A DNA stretch of 64,000 nucleotides from Typhlomys cinereus (GCA_023101885.1 JALPQD010000225.1:3348001-3412000); one strand, 5' to 3'; counted from the stretch's first letter, positions 48,380 to 60,884 are shown. Program-made: numbers and translations. The notes: a model not told the origin generated them from the letters alone.

Positions 48380-51300
48380 ATGTCTGGAATTAATAGTTTC
48401 TCCATTATAACACTAAATGTTAATGGACTTAATTCACCGATCAAGAGACACAGATTACAAACTTGGATTAAAAATCACAATCCATCAATCTGCTGCCTGC
48501 AGGAAACCCATCCCACCACAAAAGATAGGCACGCACTAAAAATAAAAGGGTGGTCAACAATTCTACAAGCAAATGGAAGCAGAAAACAGGCAGGGGTAGC
48601 CATTATGCTATCAGACAAAGTGGACTTCACACCAAAGAAAATTATAAGAGACACGGATGGATACTGCATTTTAGTCACAGGTACAATTCACCAGGAAGAC
48701 TTCACAATACTGAGTATATATGTACCCAATACGGGCCCCTCCACATTCATTAAGAAAACGGTACAGCGTCTAAAGCAAGAAATCAACCCCCAAACGATAA
48801 TTCTTGGGGACTTCAACACCGCCCTCAACATGGGATAGATCAACAGGTCAAAAGCTTAACAGAGACACTTTGGAACTTAATCAAACCCTGAAAGAAATGG
48901 ACCTTACAGATCTCTATCGAACTTTTCACCCACGTACCAAAGAATACACATTTTTCTCAGCAGCACACGGAACTTTCTCCAAAATAGATCACATATTGGG
49001 CCACAAAATGAATCTACACATACACAAGAAAGTTGAAATTCTAACCTGTGCCCTATCAGACCACCACGGCCTAAAGCTGGACATCCACAACACATCAAAC
49101 AAGAGAAAATACACTAACTCCTGGAAACTTAACACTATGATGCTGAATGAGAACTGGATTCAGGAAGAAATTAAAAAGGAAATTCAAGATTTCCTGAAAG
49201 TGAATGATAACAAAAATACAACTTACCAAAATCTCTGGGACACAATGAAAGCTGTTCTAAGAGGTAAGTTCATAGCTCTTAATGCCTACATCAAAAAAAA
49301 TGGAAACATCAGAAATAAACAACTTAACAATGCAGCTTAAAGCTTTAGAGAAACTAGAGCAATCTGATCCCAAAAGCAGTAGAAGAGAGGAGATTAGCAA
49401 AATAAGGGGAGAAATATCTGAAATCGAGATTAAGAAAACGATAGAAAAAATCAACCAGTCAAAAAGCTGGTTCTTTGAAAAAATCAACAAGATTGATACA
49501 CCCCTAGCTAAACTAACCAAAAGCAAGAGAGATAAAACCCAAATTAACAAAATTAGAAATGAACATGGAGTTATCACTACTGATACCCAAGAAATCCAGA
49601 GAATTATAACATCATATTTCAAAAACTTATACTCTGTGAAGTTTGACAACACAAAAGAGATGGATGAATTTCTAAGTAAACACAACTTACCTAAGTTGAA
49701 TCAGGAAGTTGTGAATTATTTAAATAGTCCTATAACATATAAGGAAATTGAGGAAGTAATCTCGAATCTTCCCACCAAAAAATGTCCTGGACCAGATGGA
49801 TTCAGCACAGAGTTCTACCAGACATTTAAGGAGTTAATAACACCAATACTCCTTAAACTGTTCCATCAAATAGCAAAGGAAGGAACACTACCAAATTCCT
49901 TCTATGAAGCGAATATCGTTTTAATCCCAAAACCTAATAAAGATTCACTTAAAAAAGAAAACTATAGGCCGATCTCCCTGATGAACACAGACGCAAAGAT
50001 TCTCAACAAAGTCTTAGCAAATCGGATTCAAAAACATATTAAAAAGATCATTCATGGGGACCAAGTAGGCTTCATCGCCGGCACACAAGGTTGGTTCAAC
50101 ATACACAAATCAATAAATGTAATTCATCATGTAAACCAGTCCAAAGTCCAAGACCACATGATACTCTCGATAGATGCAGAAAAAGCTTTTGACAAGATCC
50201 AACAGCCTTTTATGATCAAAACGCTAGAGACAGTGGGAATGGAAGGAACCTTTATCAATATAATAAAAGCTATATACAACAATCCCACAGCAAGGATTAT
50301 GCTCAATGGGTAACAATTGGAAGCATTCCCACTTCGATCAGGAACTAGACAAGGCTGTCCACTCTCACCACTTCTATTCAATATTGTACTTGAAGTCTTA
50401 GCTGAAGCCATAAGACAAGAAAGGGACATAAGAGGGATTCAAATCGGCAAGGAAGAAGTCAAGCTATCCCTATTTGCAGATGACATGATCTTATACCTGA
50501 GGGATCCCAAAAACTCCACCAGGAAGCTCCTGGAACTAATTGAGAAGTTCAGCAGGGTGGCAGAATACAAAATAAATGTGCAAAAATCAGAGGCCTTCCT
50601 ATATGCCCAGAATGAAAGAAGTGAAAAACTCTTGAGAGAAACAATCCCATTTACTATAGCCTCTAAAAAAATGAAATACCTTGGTATAAACCCAACCAAG
50701 GAGGTAAAAGACCTTTACAATGAAAACTTTAAAACCCTAAAGAAAGAAATAGCAGAAGACACCAGAAGGTGGAAAGACCTCCCTTGTTCCTGGATTGGCA
50801 GAATCAACATCGTAAAAATGACCATCCTACCAAAGGCAATATACAGATTCAATGCTATACCAATCAAAATCCCAAAGCAGTTCTTCAAAGAAGTTGACCA
50901 AACAATCTCAAAGTTCATATGGAGGCACAAAAGACCCAGGATAGCAAAAACAATCCTGAGTAACAAAAACACAGCTGGAGGTATTGCCATGCCAAACCTT
51001 AGTCTATACTACAAATCCATAGTTATAAAGACAGCCTGGTACTGGCTCCAAAATAGACACACAGATCAATGGATAAGGATTGAAGACCCAGGTATAAGCC
51101 CACAAAGTTACAGCCATTTGGTCTTTGACAAAGGGGCCCAAAGAATCCAATGGAAAAAGAACAGCCTCTTCAACAAATGGTGCTGGCAAAACTGGATCTC
51201 CACATGCAGAAGATTAAAGCTGGACCCATACTTGTCACCATGTACAAGACTTAATTCCAAATGGATCAAGGACCTTGATATCAGGCCAGAGACTATAAAA

Positions 51301-52200
51301 ACCATAGTTGAAAGGATAGGGAACTCCCTCGAGCTGATTGGGCTAGGCCAACAGTTCCTAAACAGACATCCAATGGCACAGTCACTGCTACCAACTCTCA
51401 ACAGTTGGGATCTTGTGAAATTAAAGAGCTTCTGTTCAGATAAAGAGATTATCACACGAGCTCAAAGGCAACCCACAGAATGGGAGAAAATCTTCACTAA
51501 CCACACATCTGATAGAACTCTGCTGTCCAGAGTCCACAAAGAACTTAGAAAACTAAACACCAAGGAAACCAATGGCCCAATTAAAAAATGGGCCCTGAAA
51601 TTTAAAAGAAACTTTACCAGGGATGAAATTAAAATGTCTAACAAATATCTGAAAAAATGCTCCACTTCCTTAGCCATCAGGGAAATGCAAATCAAAACTT
51701 CCCTGAGATATCATCTCACCCCGGTCAGGATGGCAAAAATCCACAATACAAACAACAACAAATGTTGGAGAGGATGTGGAGAGAGGGGAACTCTCCTACA
51801 TTGCTGGTGGGAATGCAGGCTCATACAGCCACTCTGGCGAGCCGTCTGGAGATTCTTAAAGAAATTAAAGATTGAAATGCCATATGACCCTGCTATTCCA
51901 CTTTTGGGAATAACCCCCCATACAGCAGAGGTTCACCTCGATAGCACAAGCACGACCATGTTCATAGCAGCACTGTTTACAATAGCAAAGACATGGAATC
52001 AGCCCAAATGTCCAACAGTTGACGAGTGGATAAGGTAATTGTGGTACATCTATACAATGGAGTACTACTCAGCAATCAAAAATGATGAATTACTGGAATT
52101 TGCTGGGAAATGGATGTTACTAGAAACAATTATATTAAGTGAAGTATCCCAGACCCAGAAAATTAAGCGCCGTATGTACTCCCTAATAGGTGGCTCCTAG
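48380..52200 (+). pseudogene. L1 ORF2 (endonuclease/reverse transcriptase), broken in four places
   Basis: ORF2p nicks target DNA and copies RNA there. Visible parts: APE-like endonuclease ([46 protein letters not shown]); reverse transcriptase ([40 protein letters not shown], with the catalytic Asp pair); C-terminal cysteine cluster [18 protein letters not shown], spacing CX3CX7HX4C. Breaks: an apparent 2-nt loss near 48827 after GDFNT shifts the frame and stops it at 48836-48838; an extra A in the A-run at about 49291-49298 shifts it again; TAA at 50311-50313 between LNG and the LEAFPLRSG motif; TAA at 52036-52038 after DEWIR. The inferred original stop is 52198-52200. All four need only single small events, so decay is recent. 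Confidence 0.95.
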
Positions 52201-53191
52201 TACCAAACCCACCCAGCCTACCTAGAGACAGTAATTCCAAGGATTATGAACAGGAGGGACGGGGTAGGAGGGCCACACCAGAAACGAGAGAAGGGACCAT
52301 GTTACAGCAGGGAAAATAGGCCTCCACCAAGGCCCCAAATAAGTAATGAGACATCTGATTAAGTTCACAGACTTTTGTTCCTGATCATTTACTACTGAGG
52401 GGGTGTGATCTCACCAGAAGAGGAGGGCATATAGTCTGGCAGGTAAAAAGTAACCATTCTGCAAATGGGTGATAGACCCCTCCCTTACTGTGGTTTCCCA
52501 CTTTTATTACATCTACCTTTGAATGTGCTTTTATCACAAGACTCTAACAGCTTTTTGTCTCTGGCCAGGGGGTAACATACAGTGCCCACTAGGATGGAGT
52601 GAAGGGCATTGCAGGAGCAGCAAAACTGCAAAAGAAAATCAACAAACCACAATCCAGAACTTCAGAGACTCTATATCAACCACCTAGAACTAGGCCAGCT
52701 TAGTCTCTCCCCATCTTGAAGCTCAGGGAAATTTGCGGAAGAGGGGGCGGTAAGAGTGTAAGAGCAAAAGGATGGGAGGAGCAATGATATATAAGATACT
52801 CTATACTAGTTAGGGCTGAAGCAGTCATAATTGGACTTTGCATGCCCTGCGCATTGTCCAATCCACTGTGGACCTCACAAAGTCTAGCATCTGCTAAAGG
52901 CACCAAGAGCCTTGGAGGTAAAGGATTGGCAGCCACAGCAGTGTTCCTATAGCTAAGGGGAACACGGGAAAGGGTTCAGGGAAAGGCCACTGGGTCCTTG
53001 TACGTCATCGGAGAGGAGGGCCCAGAGGAAAATCAGACATGCACAAGAAAGGACTCTCTGGGAATTGGGGTGGGAGGCACTGGGGGATGGGGAGGGAGAG
53101 GGGTGGGGAGGGGGAGCAGGGGGTACCAGGGGAGGAGGAGGAAGGGAGGGAACTGGTGTACCTAATAAGTTTGTATGAGCTGAAATAAAAA
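52201..53191 (+). other. L1 3' UTR with G-rich polypurine tract and A tail
   Basis: Contains a G/A tract at about 53064-53150 (ggtgggaggcactgggggat, ggggagggagaggggtgggg), a candidate G-quadruplex on the sense strand as known for L1 3' UTRs. The tail begins after gagctgaaataaaa with AATAAA at 53184-53189. Confidence 0.88.
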
Positions 53192-53400
53192 AAAAATGAT
53201 AGGGAGAAAACAGGCAGTTTGCACTTCCAGTCCTGGGAGGTGGAGCCTGGAACATCCCAGAGTGAAGCAAAAAGGAGGTAGAATCAATCCAGGATGATTC
53301 CCAAGGTCACCCTTGGTCCTTCACAGGGATACACAAAATGCTCTCTGATGCATGTGTGTGTGCGTGCGCACATGTGCACACACACATACACATACAAAAA

Positions 53401-54244
53401 TAAAGTTTAAAAAGAGTTCAGCCCACCATCCTGAAGCTGATATGGGATTGCCTCTGGCTTCTGGCTTGGTCACATTGTATTCTGCATTCCCACAACATGC
53501 TCAGAGTACAGAGGTTTTTTTTTTTAACCACACAATTCAAGTTTGTTTTTCAGTGATTCTGGTGAGAATTTGCTAACTCCCATCAAGACACAAAGCAGGG
53601 GCCAACCTGTGGCAAAGCCCGTCTCTGCCTTCCTGTGAATTTCCTTGTCACTCTCCTCCCTGTTAGAACTGTCACTCAGCACAGGCCTGTTGTCTTGCTG
53701 GTTATCTTGACATATTAAAATTGACTATTATGATGAACTACATGACCAAAATGGCAACCTATTATTTGTAGCAATATGTGAGTCTCAGGTAAATTATGAA
53801 GATACTAATTATAGAAGTACAGAGAGTTTATGCAACACTTAATAGTTGCTTCTGTTGTGCTTAGTTGTGCTTACAGAATCCCTTCCCTCAAGGCAAGCGT
53901 CATCTTGCTGTGGAGCTAATCTTTCCAGAAGTAATTAGAAAACAAGTTTATGCTGGGTGGTGAGCTACTGACTCAGAATGAGTGGGAAATAGGGGCAGGA
54001 TTCATAGGATTCAAGTAAGCCTTTCTAATTTCCCATATTAAGGCTTCTTTGGAATATGCAACAGGACCGAGGGTTAGCACAGGAATCAAAAATGCAATGG
54101 GCACAGCAAATTTTGAAAAGTCTGAAGTTAATAAACACCACGTGAGTCACTTAAGACAGGAGATGTTTCAGGTCAAATTACTTGCCAATTATGCCAATGC
54201 GTATTATAACTATACACATTTTGGACTGTAATAACCAAGATTTC
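53401..54244. other. Unassigned DNA
   Basis: No gene or recognised repeat. Confidence 0.35.
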
Positions 54245-54815
54245 AAATGTCATAGTTTATTTTCGCATTGTAGTGATAAAACATCCCAACAAAAACAACT
54301 TATTAGAGAAAGGTTTTGTTTTGGGCTTATATTTCTAGGGTACAGTCCATCATGAGAAACTAAGATGACATGAACTTGAAGCAGCTGGTTACATAAGAGG
54401 CAGAGCGTAATGAATCCATACACCCAGCAGTGCACTTTCTGTGTGTGTGTGTGTGTGTGTAAGAAGGCATTTGACTGTGTGCTTGTAAAGCACAAGGGTG
54501 ACATCTGGAACCATCCTAGATTGTTCTACATCCTTACTTCTTTGCTCTGGAGTTTCCTAAGCTCAGCTAACAGGGCCAAATTGAAGACTGCTGCCCTTTT
54601 AGTCCAACATTTTTATGTAGAATCTGGGGATATGAACTCAGGTCTTTTGCTTGCTAGACAAAAGCTTTAACCTCTGAATCATCTCCCCAGCCAGCTTTAT
54701 CCTATTGCAAGACTAACATAGTCAAGGTAATCCCTCACAGGCGTGCCCAGAGGCCTTCTCCCAGATAATTCTACAGATCATCAAAGTAATAGTCAAGATT
54801 AACCATTGTGCCAAA
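54245..54815 (-). mobile_element. Rodent LTR-like repeat, antisense, split by a SINE
   Basis: 54245-54436 (gcattgtagtgataaaacat, gagaaaggttttgttttggg, gtacagtccatcatgagaaa) and 54693-54815 (gactaacatagtcaaggtaa, aggcgtgcccagaggccttc) follow the reversed layout of a common rodent LTR-like family. Family name not certain. Confidence 0.55.
54437..54692 (-). mobile_element. B2-superfamily SINE inserted in LTR
   Basis: (TG)n at 54440-54461, ggaaccatcctagattgttc, gaatctggggatatgaactc and reversed head aatcatctccccagcc. Confidence 0.87.
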
Positions 54816-55107
54816 GTAACTGTGTTTTAGGACAGAAAATTATACTCAGAACAATAAAATCAGTTCTTTGCTCCCCCCCCCAAAATAGATTATTTTGCTT
54901 TCATGTTAACTGTTTAACTTATAAGCTTATAGGTATAGCTTATAGTTATAAGCTGTCCAAGATGAAAGTGGCAATTCCAAACTGCAACACCCTCCCCATC
55001 CTTCTCTGCAACCCTAGTCCACTCTGTAGTCTAAAATGGTGGGACCAGGATAGGAAGAAAATGGATTCAAGGAGCTGGCTTGCTCATATCCCCCCACCTC
55101 TCTGTTC
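54816..55107. other. Unassigned DNA
   Basis: A C-run at 54873-54882 and an AT-rich imperfect palindrome near 54917-54951 (ttataagcttataggtatag). No gene. Confidence 0.35.
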
Positions 55108-55295
55108 TTTCTTTCTAACTTGCTTCTTTCTCTCTCTCCCTCCCTTTCTTTCTTTGTCTTTCTCTTTCTCTTTCCCTTTCCCTTTTCCTCTTCTCCCCTC
55201 TCCTCCCCTCCTCTGTCCTTTCCTTTCTTGTCCTGCTATGTAGCCTAGCCTCAGATTGAAGTTTTCCTGGAACTACAGGCATGCTAATTTTTTAG
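55108..55295 (-). repeat. Pyrimidine-rich microsatellite plus B1 remnant
   Basis: (TTTC/CTCC)n from 55108 to 55228, then tgctatgtagcctagcctca and ttttcctggaactacaggca, a reversed B1 remnant. Confidence 0.7.
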
Positions 55296-55827
55296 TAGTT
55301 TTTCTTTTCTCACTTCCTGCCTCCACTCTCCCATGCTCTTTCCTCCCCTCTGTGCTTTCTTAGACCTTCTCTTTTTTTCCTTCCCCCTTTCCTCTGTCCT
55401 CTCATCCTAACTCCTTTTCTCTTTTCTTTTATGCTGGGACCCTTGGATATTTCAATACCAGGAAGCTACAGCCTTAGCCTCATTTGTGTCTGTTGAAGGC
55501 ACAATTAGAAATGAAGAACATTACTTTTGCTAATCTCCTAATGGTGATTGCTTAATCACATGACTTGTCTAGCAGAAAAGAAGATCAAAAATCTAGTTCT
55601 TTGCTGGGGTACCATTTGCTTTGTTAAAAGAGAAAGAGTAACTTCACTAAAGAAAGAAAAGAATGATGGAATGTATATGGCATTAAGAAAGTAAAGATCA
55701 AATAAAAGTAGGATCCAGATAAATATAGTCGTGCATCACTTAATGATGTTTTGAATACAGCAGTGGTGTTATAAGACTATAAAGGATCTACAAATATTCC
55801 TATTGCCTTAGTGACATCACTGTGACA
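55296..55827. other. Unassigned DNA
   Basis: Pyrimidine-rich up to about 55430, then unassigned. No gene. Confidence 0.35.
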
Positions 55828-56228
55828 TGTTTCGAATATAACCACTTCAAAAGTTCATGTATTGAGTACTTGGTGTTCAGTTTGTGGGCTTTTCAGAGGT
55901 AACTGGATTGGGATAGTTCTAAATTTATCAGTGGATCAATCCCTTGACAAATGCATTGCTATTAGGAGATAGAGACTGATTGGAAGAAGTAGGTCATTTG
56001 GGATGTGCCTCTGAAGGGCGTAGCTTGTCCCTGGCTCCCTCTCTCTTTCTACCTCCTGTCTAACATGAAGTGAGCAGTTTTATTCCATCATGATGGTTCT
56101 GCCTCATTCTAGGCCCCACAGCAACAAAGTCAAATAACCACAGACTGAAAGTTCTGAAGCTATGAGACAAAAATGAATTCTTTCCTTGAGTTGTTCTGTG
56201 AAGCATTTTTATCGCAATGGCAAAAAAA
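55828..56228 (+). mobile_element. Old MaLR LTR
   Basis: gtgggcttttcagaggtaac, gattggaagaagtaggtcat, ttgggatgtgcctctgaagg and aaaatgaattctttccttga, gttgttctgtgaagcatttt are typical of MaLR LTRs. Followed by an A-run at 56222-56245. Confidence 0.6.
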
Positions 56229-56249
56229 AAAAAAAAAAAAAAAAACCTA

Positions 56250-56985
56250 TCAGTGGTTATCACTTCATTACAGTACCACTTGTACATTACTCATGTGTTT
56301 GTGGTAATGCTGGCAATGAGAACTTCTACCAGCAGATCTACACAATGGCTGACATATCAATATTCCCCTAAAGACCAACTAGCATCTTAGAAGAAAGAAC
56401 TGTTCTCAGAGGGTGTCTCAGGGGTAGGTGCTGGACAAAAAAAGAGGGACCTCTCCACTTAAAACTTTGCCCACTGAAGAGCCACATAAAAGTAAAAAAG
56501 TTAAAAGAAAAAGCCCATAAAGCAAATAGTTAACACAGGCTAAATTTATTTAGGAAAACTATTTTAATACATTTGCTGCAGCCTGAGTCAAGTATTTATA
56601 ATAAGTAGTGGACAGTAACATCGGAAGGCTTCTTACTTACCTCACCTTATTGGCATCTAGAACAATGACACCCTAGCTCACTGGCGCACTCAGACCAACT
56701 ACCAGTCCTGTAAGCTCCATTTATGCTGAGGGTCTTCATTAGTCACTTGTCAGAATACCAGAAGGAAGCAATTTAAGGGAAAAGAATTCATTCTAATTCA
56801 TGATAGTCCATCATTGCAGGGAAAGCGTGGAAGCTGAAACAGTTTGGTCCATAATGAAGGGGCTTCCTGAGGTTGGTTGATATCTCTGCAGATAAAGAAA
56901 CTAAGTAGTCCAGTCTTATAGTCATGCCGCTGTCAGGTTACACCCCACCTCAAAAGGTTTCACAACTCCCCAAATCGCACCACCA
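56250..56985. other. Unassigned DNA
   Basis: No gene or confident repeat. 56750-56920 (cagaataccagaaggaagca) resembles old LTR or transposon text only loosely. Confidence 0.35.
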
Positions 56986-56989
56986 ATCA

Positions 56990-57215
56990 GCAACATAGCA
57001 CAGGTCTGTAAACTGAGCTACTCAGGATGCTGAGACAGGAGGATCACAAGTTCAAGGTCAGCCTGGGCCACATAGTGAGTTTAAGACTTTGTCTCAAATT
57101 AAAAATAATTTTTTTAAAAGACCTGGGAATGTAGATATGGTAGAGTATTTGTCTACCATAGTAAGGTCATGGGTTCAATATCCAATATCTCAGGGAAAGG
57201 AAAAAAATTAACATC
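56990..57215 (+). mobile_element. B1-ID composite SINE
   Basis: B1: aaactgagctactcaggatg, ctgagacaggaggatcacaa, ttcaaggtcagcctgggcca. ID-like: acctgggaatgtagatatgg, ggtcatgggttcaatatcca. Confidence 0.82.
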
Positions 57216-57224
57216 ACTGTCACA

Positions 57225-57655
57225 GTTCAACTGCGTTGTTGCTGATAAATTACCATCAAACAGTTTAAGGGAACAGGGGTTTATTTCTTCTCTTATGATT
57301 CCAGGTTACAGTTGTTTATTCATCTTATCAGGAGAGCTCACACCAACATCAGGTTGTAGGGAACTGGCCACACCATTTTCACATAATGTCCGAGAGAGGG
57401 ATGATCCTGACTTGCCAGACCAGCATGTCTGACAAGGACAGCTACTCTCTCAAACAGTTCCCTCCATTTTATTCACCTGCCCTGGGACTAGTTTCACCCA
57501 CCATGGACTGGTCCTTCCCCATCAGCTAGACAATCTACTGTAAGTTTGCTCTGGATTGAACTAAACTACTAATTCTCTACAAATGTGGCCAGAGCTTGAC
57601 ATCCCCCCTCAGCCATCAAGTTGACACATGTACGTCAGTAACTATAGCAATCACC
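57225..57655 (-). mobile_element. LTR-like family 2, copy 4
   Basis: ttgctgataaattaccatca, gggaacaggggtttatttct, ctgacttgccagaccagcat, cccaccatggactggtcctt, catcaagttgacacatgtac. Confidence 0.65.
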
Positions 57656-57739
57656 AAATCAGGATTAAGCATTTAAACACTTGAGGGTGTAGGGGACATT
57701 TCACGTTCAAATCATAACAGCACCAGTATGACTCTATAC

Positions 57740-57850
57740 GTTTTTTTTTTTTTTTTTTTTTTTGATAAAGAGTCTCATGTAGCCCAGGACAACTTACCTT
57801 CCTTAACTCTACCTCCCAAATGCTGGGATTGTGGCATCAGTGTGTGTACG
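57740..57850 (-). mobile_element. B1 SINE with long T tail
   Basis: T-run at 57740-57763, then gagtctcatgtagcccagga and ctcccaaatgctgggattgt, reversed B1. Confidence 0.8.
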
Positions 57851-58224
57851 TATTGGGGTGGAGAGGTTTAAAACAAAACTAAAAAAACAAAATACCCAAT
57901 GACAGACATAAAACTGGGACACTTTCCTCTACTAAAGGTACAGGACAGAATATGCGTAAGAAAGATGTGGGCATTATTTAAATGGTCCAATTAACTTGAC
58001 TGGCATAAATAGCATACTCCATTGGTCAGTGAAAGCAAAATTGAAACTCGGTGCTGGAACTCACATTGTTGCTATAGTCCTCGTGTGGTGCTGGGTTTTA
58101 GAAAGCTTTTCTGCTGTCAATACTGCGTAGGTTTGGGGGCATCTTCTTGATGCGGGAACAGTCTTTCTTCTGTTTGTCAATTATCACGTCTGGATTGCCA
58201 AATATTATAGGGTCCCTCTTCAGG
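57851..58224. other. Unassigned DNA
   Basis: No gene or recognised repeat. Confidence 0.35.
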
Positions 58225-58640
58225 GCTGAATGTTGCTGAAATGACCATCCCAATGTTGCAGGTTCTTGTGTTCCCGAGTCCAAGATTGAAACCAGAACAC
58301 GTGTAGAGGATTAAGGCAGAGTTTATTAGAGGAGAGAAAGGCTCTCATAAACTCCAGACATGAAGTGCCATGAGGGGCAGACACCAGAGAACTCATGGAA
58401 CCCAGGCATGGAATCCACCAGAAGCAGGCAAAAAACAGACTTGCAGCATTCTGAGTGCCATGAGGGGCTAGAGCTCCAAAGATGGCAGCAGGGTCGGGCA
58501 TATTTGTGCACTTTAGCAAGCCCCTGGAAACTGGCCTTTTTCTCATTGGAGCCCAACCCAGTCGCTCCTGGGCTAGAGATGAAATTGTTTATTGGATACG
58601 GAGCCCTCATCTCCATTCTTTCATGGGGATGTTGGCCATT
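58225..58640 (-). mobile_element. LTR family 3 copy, antisense
   Basis: Reversed layout: gcaggttcttgtgttcccga, attgaaaccagaacacgtgt, reversed AATAAA at 58322-58327, ctccaaagatggcagcaggg, tctcattggagcccaaccca. The only minus-strand member of this family in the window. Confidence 0.75.
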
Positions 58641-59035
58641 GTATCTCTGGGAGGATTGGAGTCAGTTGCTCAGCAGGGGTGTTTCTTCAGGGAGATCCCA
58701 GCAGTGGGGGTAATTCCAAAGACCTTAGAGACCCATCCCAGCATGGCTGCTCTAATCCTGCCTTGTTCTTAGGAATGGATGGTGCCAACAGCACCCGTGA
58801 GATTATGGCATCTTTTGTGGACTGTAGAGCTGCTTTGGAGCCAAGGTTGAGAGGGAGAAGCCATGGGAAAATCTGGAGGTCTATGGGTGCCAGGCACAGG
58901 GTCTGAGCACAAGGTGGGGTTTTCGGTTGTAGGAGCTAGGTCTGGGGGTGGGACTCCTGATACAGGACAGTGGGTCAGGGCGCTGGCGCAGGGGGCAGGG
59001 CTGGGGAAGGTATAAATCTCTGTGTTGGTCACGGA
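58641..59035. other. Possible continuation of an ERV, unassigned
   Basis: Unusually GC-rich for the window, and could be internal ERV sequence next to the LTR. Overlapping short open frames on both strands have no domain I recognise. Confidence 0.35.
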
Positions 59036-60434
59036 TTCGGGGTTCCTTCACCAGTCTACAACAGACAGTGACCTATTTTTACTTGGGCCACTCCTGTTTG
59101 TGGCAATCACATCCTTTTTAGCTTCGTTGCTACCAGCCCCCCTTCTTCCTCTTTCCTACAGTGATTTATGAATGTTACATACTTGTTTACCAAAGAAAGA
59201 GCGAATTTCAAGGTAACTGCGGATGTAACCGCTGAGACAACTTGTGTCCTGGTTCCACTTCCGAGCTCCACAGACATGTCTGTCTGTCTTGGTTTAGTCG
59301 CTGCCTCTGCACTGGGAGAGGCAACTGCAGGAAGGGCAGTGACTCAAACCCAGAGCCCCCCAAAACAGACCGTGAAGTGACTCAGAAGCTGAGCGGGGAG
59401 ATTCCTAGGCATGCCGAGCTGGAGAGTGCAAGCCTGCTCGGGGTCTGCTCACTGCAGCTGGGCTCCGGGGCACAGCTGGCTGCGGGTGGGCGCCAGTCCT
59501 CCGCTCCCCCCAGGGAGTTTCCCAGGTCAGCGAATGAGACTCTGGATGCATCCTGTGTGAGTCAGTCTCAGTGCTTCGTTTCTGGTTAGAGAGCCTTACT
59601 CACTGCTCTCACCCCCGGGTTTCACTGGTGATTTTAATTAGATGCCAGTCATCCCTGCGGAGGCCAGGACTTTGAATTTAAGGGAGGTTTTCTGGCTGTG
59701 AGATTGGGTTTACTCGTACTTTATAATGATAAACGAATTCATTAAAGTGATAACGATTAGGATGCTTTGTGTGGCAAAACACTTTTAAAACTCTTAGGCG
59801 GGGAGGGAGCCAATAAAGAGAGGATAACGTCATTTATTTTTAAGCAGTATTTCGCATGCGTGTGTGGGCACATGCAATTCGAGCCTCGGTGTTCTTGAAC
59901 TCCTAATCTCTGGGAGTCTGTGTGGCCCTTAAGCAGGCTTGAGCCGTGGAAATTCCTCTGGCTTGCCATAGTCTATCTAGGCTTGCTAACTTCCTGGATA
60001 GAGCTACCCATGGGAGTGAGGATTCCTCCTGGGGACACTTTGGATCAGAGAGATCTGCTGACACTGCTAGGCTGAAACTTAGCAAACAAGCATAACCTCT
60101 AAGTGATCTGAAAGTAGTCACTGCTTGTGCCTGTACAAGAGATAGATATCTTCGATTTCATCTCTGTTTTATGAGCTAGCAGGGCATTTCCTTCCAGTTT
60201 CATGGGTTGTTTAACATTGTGCATATGCTACTAGGTACATTATGCAGAGTATTTGAAATATGTGTAATTAAGACCAGAAAATGGAAAATTCTAGCCGATG
60301 TTTTAGTTTGTCAGAATACTGAGATCAGCCTGGGCTTTCCTTCCATTTGTGTGTTTCTAGGAGACAATTTAGAACTTGAATTTCTCCACTTTTATCTTTT
60401 ATTGTGTTTATTATGTGCCGTGGGTATGTGTATG
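59036..60434. other. Non-repetitive stretch with GC-richer core
   Basis: The longest part of the right half without recognisable repeats. 59390-59530 is GC-rich (gctccggggcacagctggct). 59800-59840 has agccaataaagagaggat and aacgtcattt, possible CCAAT-like and CRE-like sites. No exon with convincing coding potential. Could be single-copy regulatory DNA. Confidence 0.4.
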
Positions 60435-60597
60435 TGTGTTTGTATCTGATACTGCTAACTTGTGGAGATCAGAGGATAGCTTGCTGTAGAGGTTCTCTTC
60501 TTTCACAGTGTGAGTTCCTGGGATTAAATTGTGGCCATCAAACTTAGCAGCAAGTGCCTTTACCTGTCAGCCAGCTTTGCCAGCCCGGTGTGCAGGT
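60435..60597 (-). mobile_element. B3/B4-like SINE fragment
   Basis: cttgtggagatcagaggata, gagttcctgggattaaattg and cagcaagtgcctttacctgt, close to the 4.5-kb copy in layout. Confidence 0.72.
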
Positions 60598-60724
60598 CCT
60601 GAAATAACAGTTGATACAGAAACAGAAATCTGCCTTTTCTCTTACTACCCAGTCAAAGCCGTAAGCCACTGCATTTGTCCTTTCAACTGTACTGATAGTT
60701 TTATCTGTATGTGTAGGTAATATC

Positions 60725-60870
60725 CTGTTAGGGTTTGATTGTCCTGCAGGTTCATGATTTTAAATAATTGGACCCCAGCTGGTGACAACTGCTTTGGGAG
60801 GTTGTGGATTCTTTCTGATGTGTGCCCAGCTAGAGAGAGTAGGTTACTGACTGGTGGGCCTCAAGGGTGT
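60725..60870 (+). mobile_element. ORR1/MaLR-like LTR 5' piece
   Basis: gttagggtttgattgtcctg, caggttcatgattttaaata, attggaccccagctggtgac, tttgggaggttgtggattct. Confidence 0.65.
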
Positions 60871-60884
60871 AAACAGGAAAATCA

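Larger units (their letters stand above)
46846..53191 (+). mobile_element. Full-length L1 (6.35 kb), no longer autonomous
   Basis: A complete L1 with a GC-rich 5' UTR, ORF1, a 50-bp spacer, ORF2, a 3' UTR with a purine-rich G tract (about 53064-53150) and an A-rich tail. A TSD of at least 12 bp, aaaaatgatagg, lies at 46834-46845 and 53192-53203. ORF1 is open, while ORF2 has two frameshifts and two nonsense codons, so it cannot mobilise itself. Its 3' end closely matches the tails at 1.0, 20.3 and 39.2-40.3 kb, so this subfamily was active in the lineage. Confidence 0.97.
46756..53400 (+). mobile_element. B2-superfamily SINE split by a full-length L1
   Basis: The 5' part is 46756-46845 (tactggagagaggagtaaag, ggtcctgagttcggatccca). 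The 3' part is 53204-53400 (cagtttgcacttccagtcct, aggatgattcccaaggtcac, CA-like tail). The split coincides with the L1 TSD, so the SINE is older than the L1. Confidence 0.92.

Noticed and set aside
48804..49340. Separate gene upstream of the L1 RT frame
   Set aside because: It is the middle portion of L1 ORF2 displaced by two frameshifts.
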